Shown: positions 35,164-44,774, counted from the stretch's first letter. The stretch: DNA of 64,000 bases from Moraxella oblonga NBRC 102422 (GCF_001598275.1 NZ_BCYQ01000001.1:1-64000); one strand, 5' to 3'. Notes: generated by a model not told the origin, from the letters alone. Numbers and translations are program-made.

Positions 35164-36087
35164 ATGATTGTTCGTGAAAAATCCAACAATTTGGCACTAT
35201 TGTTTATGTGGCGTGGCACGATATTGCCAAAAGTGTTACCTATGATTATCATGCTCATGGCAGTATCCATGATTGCGTGGGGGCTTACTTATTATCAAGT
35301 TTATACCGTCAAAAGCGTGCCTGTGGTGGGATTTACGGTGTTGGGTGTGATTTTATCCATATTTTTAAGTTTTCGCAACAATGCCTGTTATGATAGATGG
35401 TGGGAAGGACGTAAATTATGGGGAGCATTGATTGCCAATACTCGCCATTTTACCCGAGATACACGGTTTTTAAATGAAAACGAACGCCGTGCCATATTGG
35501 TGGATATGTTGATTTTTACCAACTTATTAAAAGACAGATTGAGACATCAACAATTGCCTGCCGATAGATTTGCTGATTATTTGCATTTAGATGATAATAA
35601 GCAACAAAAATTAAATACATTAATCAAAAATCACATCAATGCACCGCAAGTTATTTTAGAAAATATCCAAATTCGCCTAATCCATGCCGTCAATACAGGG
35701 CAAATCAGCGACATCATTTATAGCAGTATCCAACGCCACGTCATAGAAATGGGTAACATTCAAGCAGGGTGCGACCGCATTAATAGCACGCCTTTGCCTC
35801 TACCTTATTCGGTGTTGCTTCATCGGGCGGTATTTTGTTTTTGTTGGTTGTTGCCATTTGGGGTAAGTAGTACGTTGGGTTTGTGGACACCATTGTTGGT
35901 GGGACTGGTGGCGTATTTATTTTTGGGGCTTGATGAGTTATCCAAAGAATTAGAAGAGCCGTTTGGTTTGGATTTGAATGATTTACCCCTTGATAATATT
36001 GTAAGGCTTATTGAACGTGAGACATTGGCGTTATTGGGTGATGAATTGCCTCATGCACACACCCCTAAGCATTTTTATTTGTCTTAA
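35164..36087 (+). CDS. bestrophin-family (YneE-like) anion channel
   Basis: The protein has 307 residues. After MIVREKSNN-LALLFMWRGTILPKVLP come two membrane segments (about 20-75), then the bestrophin signature SFRNNACYDRWWEGRKLWGALIANTRHFTRD (about 76-108). The second half has LPLPYSVLLHRAVFCFCWLLPFG with further hydrophobic segments and ELEEPFGLDLNDLPL near 265, the family's conserved acidic belt. Bacterial homologues form pentameric ion channels. It starts three bases after pgeF and may be read through from that operon; physiological ion unknown. Confidence 0.9.
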   Translation: MIVREKSNNLALLFMWRGTILPKVLPMIIMLMAVSMIAWGLTYYQVYTVKSVPVVGFTVLGVILSIFLSFRNNACYDRWWEGRKLWGALIANTRHFTRDTRFLNENERRAILVDMLIFTNLLKDRLRHQQLPADRFADYLHLDDNKQQKLNTLIKNHINAPQVILENIQIRLIHAVNTGQISDIIYSSIQRHVIEMGNIQAGCDRINSTPLPLPYSVLLHRAVFCFCWLLPFGVSSTLGLWTPLLVGLVAYLFLGLDELSKELEEPFGLDLNDLPLDNIVRLIERETLALLGDELPHAHTPKHFYLS

Positions 36088-36274
36088 TCTTTTTGCCATG
36101 CCACAATAACTTTAAATGATACAAAATTGGTGATTGTTGTAAGAAAGCGTTGTCTCATTTATTCTCACAAAGCCTATTAAATTTATGGTTTGGTTGGTGT
36201 CAATTGAAGAGTGTGGTTTGATTTTGTTCATCAAAAACGAAAAAGCTGTGTTGGATTTTGGATTAAATTTACTA

Positions 36275-36280
36275 TATAAT
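36275..36280 (+). promoter_or_regulatory. -10 box upstream of the YeaC-family gene
   Basis: A perfect TATAAT 20 bases before the start codon. The best -35 (TTGGAT, 18-base spacer) is only half-matched, so promoter strength is uncertain. Confidence 0.45.
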
Positions 36281-36300
36281 GGGATTTTTGGAGAAAAATG

Positions 36301-36588
36301 ATGAATAAACAAGACATTTTAAATAGTTTAAGCCCTGAAATCGTTGCCAAATTTCGCACTGCCATTGAGATTGGTAAATGGGAAAACGGTGTACGCCTAA
36401 CAGATGAACAACGCCAAACCTGTATGCAGGCAGTCATGGTGTGGGAACATGAATATCTACCTGTCCACGAACGTACAGGTTACATAGAAAAACCCAAAGA
36501 CGAAAAAGGCAATATAGTTGGCGAAGCGTGCGATGTGGAGCATGAACATCACTACCCCAATGCAGAACGACCTGTTAAGTTTAAATAA
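36301..36588 (+). CDS. YeaC family protein (DUF1315)
   Basis: The protein has 95 residues. GGAG lies seven bases before the ATG at 36301; the preceding codon (36298) is also ATG. The sequence MNKQDILNSLSPEIVAKFRTAIEIGKW followed by GVRLTDEQRQTCMQAVMVWEHEYLPVHERTGYI is characteristic of the DUF1315/YeaC family. No enzymatic activity is established for the family. Its C-terminus is rich in His and Glu (CDVEHEHHYP), which might bind metal; that is inference. Confidence 0.85.
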   Translation: MNKQDILNSLSPEIVAKFRTAIEIGKWENGVRLTDEQRQTCMQAVMVWEHEYLPVHERTGYIEKPKDEKGNIVGEACDVEHEHHYPNAERPVKFK

Positions 36589-36598
36589 AAGTTAAAAA

Positions 36599-36622
36599 TA
36601 GGGCAAATGATAATTTGCCCTA
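36599..36622. terminator. palindromic hairpin between convergent genes
   Basis: TAGGGCAAAT (36599-36608) pairs perfectly with ATTTGCCCTA (36613-36622) over GATA. It resembles a TAGGGCGAATT-type dispersed palindrome and lies between the yeaC-like gene and the metalloprotease gene. Confidence 0.6.
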
Positions 36623-36649
36623 ACAAACCGTCTTGGTTATGATGTGATT

Positions 36650-37546
36650 TTAGATATTTTTCACACCAAAGGTATCACACGCCTGTATGTCGCCTGATTC
36701 AAACCCACGATAGAACCAACGTTTGCGTTGTTCGCTTGTTCCATGCGTAAAACTGTCTGGAATGGTATGTCCGTGAGCTTTGTGTTGTAAGTAATCATCG
36801 CCAATCTTTTCGGCAGCATCTAGTGCTTCCTCAATGTCGCCTTTTTGTAAAAAGTTAGTGCGTTTTTGATTGTGATTTGCCCACAGTCCTGCAAAGCAGT
36901 CGGCTTGTAACTCTTGACGAACCGAAAGATGATTGGCATTGGCTTTATTTGTCTGGGCTTGGGCTTGACGTACTTGTGATGAAATGCCAAGTACTGTCTG
37001 AATGTGATGACCGACTTCGTGGGCGATGACATAGGCTTGGGCAAAGTCGCCTGCGGTATTTTGCTTGGAGAGTTGGCTACTGCCTTGTTTGTCACCTGTG
37101 ATGCCCATTTGGGTTTTCATGTCAGCAAAAAACTGCGTATCCAAATACACTTTTTGGTCAGCAGGGCAATAAAAAGGTCCACTGGCTGAGGTTGCACCGC
37201 CACAGGCAGATTGCACAGACCCTGTAAATACGACCAATTTAGGTGGGACGTAGGTTTTGCCCAAAGTTGCAAAAATCGGTGTCCACACATCTTCGGTATC
37301 TGCCAGTACCGTTTCCACAAAAGCATGAACTTCTTGTTGTTCGGGTGTGTGTTGAACGGGGGTGGTTTGGACAGTTTGGCTGTTTAGCTGTTCGGCAACA
37401 CCAAGTGTGGTTTGGGGGTTGATACCAAACACTTTCCAAAGTATCAAAGCAATGATGATACTGCCAATGCCTATACCGCCTTTTTTGATTGTGCTACCGC
37501 CACGATATTCTACATTATCACTACGTCTGCGACCTTTCCACTGCAT
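36650..37546 (-). CDS. YpfJ-type neutral zinc metallopeptidase
   Basis: Predicted membrane-anchored protease of 298 residues. MQWKGRRRSDNVEYRGG is the conserved family start. One membrane helix (about 24-42) follows, then the periplasmic domain with SACGGATSASGPFYCPADQKVYLD and the zinc site VIAHEVGHHIQ (near 172). A downstream LQADCFAGLWA supplies the third ligand Glu. FTHGTSEQRKRWFYRGFESG at the end is also typical. Substrate unknown. Confidence 0.92.
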   Translation of the reverse strand: MQWKGRRRSDNVEYRGGSTIKKGGIGIGSIIIALILWKVFGINPQTTLGVAEQLNSQTVQTTPVQHTPEQQEVHAFVETVLADTEDVWTPIFATLGKTYVPPKLVVFTGSVQSACGGATSASGPFYCPADQKVYLDTQFFADMKTQMGITGDKQGSSQLSKQNTAGDFAQAYVIAHEVGHHIQTVLGISSQVRQAQAQTNKANANHLSVRQELQADCFAGLWANHNQKRTNFLQKGDIEEALDAAEKIGDDYLQHKAHGHTIPDSFTHGTSEQRKRWFYRGFESGDIQACDTFGVKNI

Positions 37547-37639
37547 AATTAACCTGCAATAATAACAAAAGTTTAGATTTTAACACGAATTACGCCTTTT
37601 TAGTAGGTTGTGGTACTTACTTAATCTGCCAAATCTAGA

Positions 37640-40402
37640 TTAATTCATTACCTGCAACCATACTGTACATACAAAATTTCTAAGTGCGTCCCACGCATCA
37701 TCTTGAACAATGACGGTCTGGTCAGACAAAGCAAGCTCGTGTGTTTTTTTACGTAAATCCAAATAAGCCTCTGTCAATTTTTGGCAACGCTCCTGCTCCC
37801 ACAGTCCTGTTTTGGCAACTTCCTCAAAAATACGCACATTATCCGACCAAACCGCCAAATTGGGGTATTTGTGGGCAAAAGCAAGCACCATAAACTGTGC
37901 CAAAAACTCAATATCCACCAAACCACCACCGTCTTGTTTTAGGTGAAATTCATGAGTGTGGTTGGTTTTTGTACCAAGATGTTCTTGCATTTTTTGACGC
38001 ATATTTATCACATCTTGGCGAACTTGGTCAATGTCTCGGGGTTTTTTTAGTATGTCCAAACGAATGCGGTCAAATTCTGCCAGCACTGCTTTATCGCCTA
38101 CAATACCTCGCCCACGCACGAGTGCTTGGTGTTCCCATGCCCACGCTTTTTGGTGTTGGTAAATTTCAAAAGCGTGTACAGATACTATCATTACGCCAGC
38201 GTTGCCAGAAGGACGCAGTCGCATATCCATTTCATAAGCTCGCCCATCTCGGGTTTGGGTGGTGAGATAATTTAGTACTTTTTGGACAAGGCGAGAGGCA
38301 AACTTCATACCACTGACCGCCTTTTGCCCGTCTGTATCCGCTTGTTCGTCCAGTTGGTGCAAAAACACCACGTCCAAATCAGACGCATAAGACATTTCAA
38401 GTCCACCCAATTTGCCATAGCCCACAATCGCCACGCCCATGTTTTCACTGCTGGCTCGTTCGCCTGTTTGCAGTTTGGGGAAGCCGTGTTTGGTAATCAG
38501 CTCATCAAAGGCTCGTTGGAGAGCAGATGATAGTACCACTTGGGCGATGAAAGTCAAGCTGTCGGATACTTTCATGATGTGGCGAAGTCCCAAAATGTCT
38601 GCCGTTGCCACTGCTAGGACTTGTGTCTTTTTAAAATGGCGAATGACCGATAAATAAGTTTCATCATCAAATGGCTCAACCCTAAGCACCTGCTGACGCA
38701 AAATATCAGTCAGCTCATCAAGGTTTGGCAAGTGCAAATAGCGTTTTTGTAAAAAGTTATCAAGGAGCATGGGGTGTAGTGCCAACTCTTTGGCAATCCA
38801 AGGACTTGCCGATAGCATGGGAATGAGTGCGATAGTGGCGTTGGGATTTTCAGCAATCATCACTAGATAGATAGACCGCCGTACAATCGCTTCAAGCAAC
38901 GTGATTAAACGTGGTACTGCAATGTCTGCTAATACAGGGTCGGTTTTGGCGTGCAAATACAGGGCATGGAGCAAAATGGGATAAGCATCATCAAAGCGTT
39001 TTTTGGGTTCATCATCAAGCAAACTAACTTGGCGAGAGGTGGCAAACTCTTTGAGTGCAGTCATGCTCTCATTGTTTAGAAGTGTGGCGAGTTTAACCCA
39101 CACGTCATCGCTGTCGGTCAGCTCGTCTGTGGGATTTTGGCGGTCGGTAATGAGTGTGTTAAAGGGGGTGGAGACGTTTTGCCTGTGATTGTTTAGTTTT
39201 TCTAAAAATTTATCCACCGTCTCAAAGCCCATTACCATCGCCACCGCCAAAAGCTCATCACCTGTGGGCAATCTTTGAGTTTGTTCGTCATGACGAGCTT
39301 GAATGGCGTGTTCTAGTCTACGTAAAAAACGATAGGCTTGCCCAAGCTCATCAGCTTGTTCTTGGGGCAAAAATCCAAGCTCACACAGTCTATCCAAGGC
39401 GGTGAGCGTGGTGAGATTTTGTCCCAATTTGGCATGATGACCGCCATAAATCAACAAAAATGACTGCACGATAAACTCAATATCTCGTATGCCACCTACG
39501 CCCAGCTTGATGTTGTCATTGTCTTGGCGTTGGTTTTGTTGGGCGACAATCATCGCTTTCATCTCACGCAAGGCACTAAATGCGGTATAATCAATATAAT
39601 AACGATAGACAAAATTTTTAGTAATACTTAATAACCTTTGTGCCAAACGCCCATCAACGTCATTGACAAGCCGTGATTTGAGCCATGCAAACCGCTCCCA
39701 CGTCCGCCCATGTTGGGCAAAATATTTTTCTAGGGCAGGCAAAGTCATGACAAGCGGACTGCCATCACCCCATGGGCGAAGTCGCATGTCTATCCGAAAC
39801 ACAAAACCATGCTCAGTAACCTCGCTAAGCAAACGAATGATACCACGCCCTAGATTTGTCATAAACTTTTGATTTTCAATGGTTTTTCTACCATCAGTCT
39901 CACCAGTACCGACATGGACAAATACCAAATCAATGTCGCTTGACAAATTAAGTTCGCCTGCTCCTAGCTTACCCATCGCTATTATCATTAACTCATCATC
40001 TGTCATTTTGTCATCAAACCGACTGGTCGGTTTTCCATAGCGTGTGATGAGATTTGTACGGACAAAATCATGACTCAAACACAAGCATACATTGGCAAAT
40101 TCAGAGAGTTCTTGGGTAAGTTGTTCTAAACTAACAAGGCGGTGAATGTCTTGATAAATCCATTTTAACATCAATAAGTTACGCACGATACGCAAGGTAT
40201 TCATAAATACACTTTCGTCTATTTGTTCCCAGTTTTTTTGACCGTTCATGTGTGTGATTATCATGTGTTCAAAATCGGTCTGGGTTAGGGCTTTATCTCC
40301 CCACATTTGCCAAAATGCGTCTGCTTGGTTGGGGTTTTTTTGATAAATTTTATGGGCGAAGGGGCTAAATCGTGCCAAATCGTTGGGGTCTAGGTGGTGC
40401 AT
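37640..40402 (-). CDS. glnE: glutamine synthetase adenylyltransferase/deadenylylase
   Basis: Bifunctional enzyme that attaches and removes AMP on glutamine synthetase in response to PII and glutamine. The 920 residues contain two nucleotidyltransferase modules: the deadenylylase half with AMGKLGAGELNLSSDIDLVFVH (near 140-165) and the adenylylase half with GYGKLGGLEMSYASDLDVVFLH (near 665-690). Each is followed by an R-L-R-P-x-G block and a helical GlnD/PII-type domain. The length is close to E. coli GlnE (946). Divergent from tusD. Confidence 0.95.
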   Translation of the reverse strand: MHHLDPNDLARFSPFAHKIYQKNPNQADAFWQMWGDKALTQTDFEHMIITHMNGQKNWEQIDESVFMNTLRIVRNLLMLKWIYQDIHRLVSLEQLTQELSEFANVCLCLSHDFVRTNLITRYGKPTSRFDDKMTDDELMIIAMGKLGAGELNLSSDIDLVFVHVGTGETDGRKTIENQKFMTNLGRGIIRLLSEVTEHGFVFRIDMRLRPWGDGSPLVMTLPALEKYFAQHGRTWERFAWLKSRLVNDVDGRLAQRLLSITKNFVYRYYIDYTAFSALREMKAMIVAQQNQRQDNDNIKLGVGGIRDIEFIVQSFLLIYGGHHAKLGQNLTTLTALDRLCELGFLPQEQADELGQAYRFLRRLEHAIQARHDEQTQRLPTGDELLAVAMVMGFETVDKFLEKLNNHRQNVSTPFNTLITDRQNPTDELTDSDDVWVKLATLLNNESMTALKEFATSRQVSLLDDEPKKRFDDAYPILLHALYLHAKTDPVLADIAVPRLITLLEAIVRRSIYLVMIAENPNATIALIPMLSASPWIAKELALHPMLLDNFLQKRYLHLPNLDELTDILRQQVLRVEPFDDETYLSVIRHFKKTQVLAVATADILGLRHIMKVSDSLTFIAQVVLSSALQRAFDELITKHGFPKLQTGERASSENMGVAIVGYGKLGGLEMSYASDLDVVFLHQLDEQADTDGQKAVSGMKFASRLVQKVLNYLTTQTRDGRAYEMDMRLRPSGNAGVMIVSVHAFEIYQHQKAWAWEHQALVRGRGIVGDKAVLAEFDRIRLDILKKPRDIDQVRQDVINMRQKMQEHLGTKTNHTHEFHLKQDGGGLVDIEFLAQFMVLAFAHKYPNLAVWSDNVRIFEEVAKTGLWEQERCQKLTEAYLDLRKKTHELALSDQTVIVQDDAWDALRNFVCTVWLQVMN

Positions 40403-40489
40403 GATGTCATTTTCCGATTTTTGTGGGAATATTTTGCCATTTTAAGGTATAATAAACCCCATTTTCAATCTTTTTTACCATGCCAAACC

Positions 40490-40870
40490 ATGACAACGTT
40501 GTTACTCATCACCAAAAGTCCCCATGATAAAAGACATATTCAAGCCTTAGATTTTGCCAAACACGCCTTAGCACAAGGTGATGATTTGCGAGTATTTTTT
40601 TATGGGGATGGTGCATACATTGCCAACCGCCTGATGTGGCAAACTGCCGATGTGCCAAACCTTGCTGATGAATGGGTGGCATTGGCAAACACACAGGGAT
40701 TAAGATTGCCTGTCTGTGTAGGAACAGCATTGGCTCGTGGCGTGGTGGATAGCGAAAATGCCAACCGTCATGGGCTTGACGGCGAAAATTTGCGGTCGCC
40801 TTTTTATTTGGTTGGATTGTCAGAGCTGGCACTAATGCTTGGTGATGACACCAAGTTAATGCAGTTTTAA
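40490..40870 (+). CDS. tusD: sulfur-relay protein TusD (DsrE-like)
   Basis: Sulfurtransferase subunit that passes sulfur from TusA towards TusE for 2-thiouridine formation at tRNA wobble position 34. Starting at 40490 gives 126 residues (E. coli 128). The persulfide cysteine lies in LPVCVGTALARGV (near residue 78), the conserved TusD site. FFYGDGAYIANRL and the closing segment are typical. Divergent from glnE; first gene of a four-gene run. Confidence 0.9.
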   Translation: MTTLLLITKSPHDKRHIQALDFAKHALAQGDDLRVFFYGDGAYIANRLMWQTADVPNLADEWVALANTQGLRLPVCVGTALARGVVDSENANRHGLDGENLRSPFYLVGLSELALMLGDDTKLMQF

Positions 40871-40891
40871 TGGATTGATTGGGATTACTCA

Positions 40892-41188
40892 ATGAATATT
40901 TTAATAAAAATACAGACAAATAGCGAACTTATTAGTTATGAAGCCATTTCGTTGGCATTTGTACTTGCCAGTTTTGACCACAAGATACAGCTTATGTTAG
41001 GCATAAATAGTCGTTCGTTGTTTTTGGACAAAGGTACTCGCATTTATGGCATGATACAATCTTTGGATTTGTACGATTTGCCACAGGCATGGGTGGATTT
41101 TGATGTGTCTGACGTTGATGTATTGCAAAATACACAAAAAGTGGATATATTGAACTTACAAAATTTTGACAGCATCTTGGAGTTTTGA
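40892..41188 (+). CDS. tusC: sulfur-relay protein TusC (DsrF-like)
   Basis: The protein has 98 residues. MNILIKIQTNSELISYEAISLAFVLASFDHKIQLMLG matches the DsrE/F fold start, and later FLDKGTRIYGMIQSLDLYDLP is TusC-like. It lacks a conserved cysteine at the usual DsrE position, as expected for TusC-type subunits. It begins 21 bases after tusD and its stop overlaps the tusE start (TGATG). Assignment rests on position and fold pattern; the protein is shorter than E. coli TusC (119). Confidence 0.75.
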   Translation: MNILIKIQTNSELISYEAISLAFVLASFDHKIQLMLGINSRSLFLDKGTRIYGMIQSLDLYDLPQAWVDFDVSDVDVLQNTQKVDILNLQNFDSILEF

Positions 41189-41505
41189 TGAGTGGTTTAA
41201 CCTTAGACCAAGACGGACATTTGACCGACCATACCATGTGGACGCCCGATATTGCTCAACAGCTTGCTAACACGCTTGACGTGGTGCTAACAGATGTACA
41301 TTACCGTATTTTGGGGGAAGTGCGGACATTTTTTGACAAATACCACCACAGTCCTAGCACTCGCCCTCTCATCAAACATTTGTCGCAAGCCTTACCTAAT
41401 GATGAAATCACAAATGCCAAATTACAAACTTTGTTTAATACAGGGCTGGTGGCTCGCCATGTCAATCGTGTGGCAGGATTACCAAAACCGCCGAACTGCT
41501 TATGA
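41188..41505 (+). CDS. tusE: sulfur-relay protein TusE (DsrC-like)
   Basis: Accepts sulfur from TusBCD and delivers it to MnmA-tRNA. The 105 residues contain LDQDGHLTDHTMWTPDIAQQLA (normally D-x-x-G-F/H-L), LTDVHYRILGEVRTFFDKY and TRPLIKHLSQAL. The ending VAGLPKPPNCL keeps the conserved penultimate cysteine that carries the persulfide. The ATG overlaps the tusC stop as TGATG and its own stop overlaps the next ATG (ATGA), so translation is coupled through. Confidence 0.92.
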   Translation: MSGLTLDQDGHLTDHTMWTPDIAQQLANTLDVVLTDVHYRILGEVRTFFDKYHHSPSTRPLIKHLSQALPNDEITNAKLQTLFNTGLVARHVNRVAGLPKPPNCL

Positions 41506-42110
41506 ATAATTTTTCTCAAATACAAACCTTAAAATCCAAAATAGATTGTTCTACCAAAGATGCATTGGCATTATTAAAAAATAGCAATAATGATATAGAA
41601 AGGGCAATTAACCTATATCACCAACAAAATGTCCAAGCAATTATAGAAAAAACACATTGCGATGATGAGTTAGCTCATAAATGTTATCAATTTTTTCAGC
41701 ACAATCCACAAAAAGCGATTGAAAAAATACAAGAATTACAATACCATGATGTGTTTATTCATCAAATCATCACAACCCGAGATGATAAACGCCGTTATCG
41801 TGAAGCAGGATTTGAGATTTATATTAAATCCAAAGATAAAGATTATTGGCATGACAATGTAGAAGACCATATTTTTATTCCAATGAAAGATGTTTGGTTG
41901 ATTGAGCCTATATTTTCTAAGCATTGCAATGACTTTGATTATACTTTTTATAATCAATATAATCATCAGGCGATATTGGCGGTCATTGATGAATTGGCTT
42001 TATTAAAAGATGATGATAAAGCGGTCATGGAATTTTATCAAGAAGTCATAGATTGGTTAAAACAAAAATCCAAAGCTGATAACGTCATTGAAATTTATGG
42101 TAATATTTAA
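41502..42110 (+). CDS. unknown protein with UBA/TS-N-like N-terminus, coupled to tusE
   Basis: The protein has 202 residues and I do not recognise it as a whole. Residues about 6-42 (IQTLKSKIDCSTKDALALLK ... IERAINLY) look like a UBA/EF-Ts N-terminal three-helix module. A second similar helical unit follows (about 46-80). The C-terminal 120 residues are acidic and aromatic (IYIKSKDKDYWHDNVEDHIFIPMKDVWLIEP), with no known motif. The ATG is fused to the tusE stop (ATGA), so it is made with the sulfur-relay proteins. A+T-rich compared with tusE. Confidence 0.7.
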   Translation: MNNFSQIQTLKSKIDCSTKDALALLKNSNNDIERAINLYHQQNVQAIIEKTHCDDELAHKCYQFFQHNPQKAIEKIQELQYHDVFIHQIITTRDDKRRYREAGFEIYIKSKDKDYWHDNVEDHIFIPMKDVWLIEPIFSKHCNDFDYTFYNQYNHQAILAVIDELALLKDDDKAVMEFYQEVIDWLKQKSKADNVIEIYGNI

Positions 42111-42146
42111 TCCAATCGTATTTTAAAAATAATCTTTTTTTAAAAT

Positions 42147-42170
42147 GTAGGTGCGTATTACGCACCTTAC
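42147..42170. repeat. short palindromic repeat (GTAGGTGCG type)
   Basis: GGTGCGTA (42150-42157) pairs with TACGCACC (42159-42166) and is flanked by GTA and TTAC. It sits in the convergent gap between the UBA-like gene and pdxA and may terminate both. Dispersed palindromes with this look occur in many genomes. Confidence 0.5.
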
Positions 42171-42213
42171 GCCAAAACCATTTTGGGTATATGATTAAAT
42201 CTTAACGCCCCAA

Positions 42214-43206
42214 TCACAAACACGTCATTTTAATCGCCTGCACCAAACTACTGCTACTCGCCTTGCCCGTCCCCGCCAAATCCAATGCCGTCCCATGGTC
42301 AACAGATGTACGCAAATAGGGCAGTCCTAACGTAATATTTACCGTATCGCCAAAGCCGTGCGATTTGAGTGGAGCAAGCCCTTGGTCGTGGTACATTGCA
42401 ATGACTACATCAGCATTTTGTAGATATTTATCGGTAAATAGCGTATCAGCAGGCAATGCCAGTGAGATGTCCATACCCTTATCTTTGAATGTTTGTAAGG
42501 TTGGATTGATGATGGTTTTTTCTTCCATGCCCAGATGTCCGTCTTCGCCTGCATGAGGGTTTAGTCCACATACTAGAATTTTTGGGGTTGTTATGCCAAA
42601 GGTGTGTTGTAGGGCATCATGTGTGATAGTAACAGTTTGGGTGATTGCATCGGCGGTAATGGCGTGCGGTACATCTTTTAGGGGGATATGGGTGGTAACA
42701 AGGGCGACTTTCATTTTGGCGTTGGCGAGCATCATGACTACTTTGTCAAGTTTGCACTTGTGCATAAAATATTCGGTATGCCCGCTAAATATGTCGCCAT
42801 TATCAAGCCTAATCTTAGCATCTATCATCACCGATTTTTGAATGGGGGCAGTGATGATGGCTGAAACTTTATTTTGTATTGCTAATGTATGTGCAATATT
42901 CAGTTGGTTTTCTACCATATGAGCATTGTTCACATTGAGTTTTCCAGCAATTACTTTATCTTTGCATGGTATATTTAAAAGACATATATTTTGCCCTTGA
43001 TATTGTGAAAAATCATCAATGATGGCAAATGGTGGTATTTGTGCAATCGCACCTTTTTGATACAACATTTCACAACGTTCGCCAAACACTTTGCCATCTG
43101 CACACACCACCATGGGTGTGTTAAAAATTTGTTTGGACAACACATCAATGACAATATCCATGCCAATGCCAGCAGGTTCGCCTGTGGTAATAAGTTTTGG
43201 TTTCAT
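42214..43206 (-). CDS. pdxA: 4-hydroxythreonine-4-phosphate dehydrogenase PdxA
   Basis: NAD-dependent step of pyridoxal phosphate synthesis. The 330 residues start MKPKLITTGEPAGIGMDIV, the family N-terminus. The phosphate and metal site is seen in DNGDIFSGHTEYF (His), LVTTHIPLKDVP (His), VCGLNPHAGEDGHLGMEE and AMYHDQGLAPLKSHGFGDTVNITLGLPYLRTSVDHGTALDLAG. All metal-binding His/Asp blocks appear intact. Divergent from dnaB. Confidence 0.96.
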   Translation of the reverse strand: MKPKLITTGEPAGIGMDIVIDVLSKQIFNTPMVVCADGKVFGERCEMLYQKGAIAQIPPFAIIDDFSQYQGQNICLLNIPCKDKVIAGKLNVNNAHMVENQLNIAHTLAIQNKVSAIITAPIQKSVMIDAKIRLDNGDIFSGHTEYFMHKCKLDKVVMMLANAKMKVALVTTHIPLKDVPHAITADAITQTVTITHDALQHTFGITTPKILVCGLNPHAGEDGHLGMEEKTIINPTLQTFKDKGMDISLALPADTLFTDKYLQNADVVIAMYHDQGLAPLKSHGFGDTVNITLGLPYLRTSVDHGTALDLAGTGKASSSSLVQAIKMTCL

Positions 43207-43322
43207 AAGGTGTGATTTGGGTTGCTAAAATTAGGGGTATTGTAATCTGTGATTGATATTTTAAAAAGTAAAATTTTGATGATTTATGTTAAAATGATAA
43301 GCCCTAAATTTAAAATCCTGCC

Positions 43323-44774
43323 ATGACTGACGAAATCGCCCAAAAAACCACAAACGATAAAGACAATCTACTAAGTTTACAGCCACCACACAATCTAGAC
43401 ATTGAGCGAGCATTGCTTGCGTCTTTGATGAGTGTGGACGAATCCTTTGAACAGGTAGAAACAATCATCACAACAGATGATTTTTATGGGGAACGCCACA
43501 AGCAGATTTTTGGAGCGGTTGCCCATCTGTCTCGCATCAAACAGCCCTATGATACACTTATGGTCTATGACTATCTCAACCAACAAAATTTGTTGTCATT
43601 GGTTGGTGGTGAAGAGTATCTTATGCAAATCAACCAAAGTCCTGCCACGCTCTTTAACCTCACCGCCTATGCCGAGCGTATCCGTGAATTGTCTGTTTAT
43701 CGTCAGCTCATCAAGTCCGCCAATAATATGCTAAACATGGCATACCACCCCAAACAGCGTAGTGTGAGTGAGATTTTGGATATGGTGGAAGCTGATATTT
43801 TTCGTATCAATGAAAATTATCATAACGAAAATACACATCAAGGTGTTAGACGTGCTGATGAGATTTTGGCGACCGTTGCTGAACATTTAAATGCACTACA
43901 AAATCAATCTGATGGTTTGATTGGGGTGCGAACAGGTTTTGAGGAGCTTGACAACAAAACACAAGGACTACAAAAAGGTGATTTGATTATCCTTGCTGCT
44001 CGCCCATCTATGGGTAAAACAACCCTTGCCATGAACATTGCCGAAACAGTGTTGCATCAAGAGTTGCCTGTGGTGATGTTTTCTATGGAAATGTCAGCCG
44101 AAGCGGTGATGATGCGTATGGCTTCTGCTTTTGGGCAAATTCATCAAGGCAGTTTGCGTTCTGGGCACATGAACGAGTATGAATGGGATAGGTTTTTTCA
44201 GGCCAGTACCTTTTTTTCCAACGCCAACTTATATATAGATGCACGCAATAACCTACCCCCCAGCGAGGTACGTTCAACGTGCAGACGCATTGCCAAACAG
44301 CATGAGCATGGACTAGGCTTGATTGTGGTGGATTATTTGCAACTGATGAAAGTGCCCGGTATGGAGAATAACCGTGTTCTAGAAATCAGTGAAATTAGCC
44401 GAAGTTTAAAGGCGTTGGCTCGTGAGATGAATTGTCCTGTCATTGCATTGTCCCAGCTTAGCCGTAAAGTGGATGACCGTCCAAACAGAAGACCCATCAT
44501 GTCAGATTTGCGTGATTCTGGGGCAATTGAACAAGATGCGGACGTAATCATCTTTATCTATCGTGAAGATGCTTACAAAGATAAAGATGATGGCTCTGGC
44601 AAAAGCAAAAAAGGTGGCGGTGATAACAAACTCAAAGGACTTGCCGAAATCATCATCGGTAAAAACCGTAACGGTGCAACGGGTAAATTTTTACTTAAAT
44701 TCATCGGTGAATACACCAAATTTGACAACATGGACGGCACACCCACACCTGAAGGCTTTGATGTTGAGGAATGA
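43323..44774 (+). CDS. dnaB: replicative DNA helicase DnaB
   Basis: Hexameric 5'-3' helicase at the fork. The 483 residues have the N-terminal primase-interacting domain (PHNLDIERALLASLM near 22) and the RecA-like motor. Motor motifs are Walker A ARPSMGKTTLAMNI (near 225-238), PVVMFSMEMSAE, Walker B LGLIVVDYLQLM, ALSQLSRKVDDRPNRRPIMSDLRDSGAIEQDAD and GKNRNGATG near the end. A Lys/Gly-rich loop (KDDGSGKSKKGGGDNK) enlarges the C-terminal part. No intein. Confidence 0.97.
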   Translation: MTDEIAQKTTNDKDNLLSLQPPHNLDIERALLASLMSVDESFEQVETIITTDDFYGERHKQIFGAVAHLSRIKQPYDTLMVYDYLNQQNLLSLVGGEEYLMQINQSPATLFNLTAYAERIRELSVYRQLIKSANNMLNMAYHPKQRSVSEILDMVEADIFRINENYHNENTHQGVRRADEILATVAEHLNALQNQSDGLIGVRTGFEELDNKTQGLQKGDLIILAARPSMGKTTLAMNIAETVLHQELPVVMFSMEMSAEAVMMRMASAFGQIHQGSLRSGHMNEYEWDRFFQASTFFSNANLYIDARNNLPPSEVRSTCRRIAKQHEHGLGLIVVDYLQLMKVPGMENNRVLEISEISRSLKALAREMNCPVIALSQLSRKVDDRPNRRPIMSDLRDSGAIEQDADVIIFIYREDAYKDKDDGSGKSKKGGGDNKLKGLAEIIIGKNRNGATGKFLLKFIGEYTKFDNMDGTPTPEGFDVEE

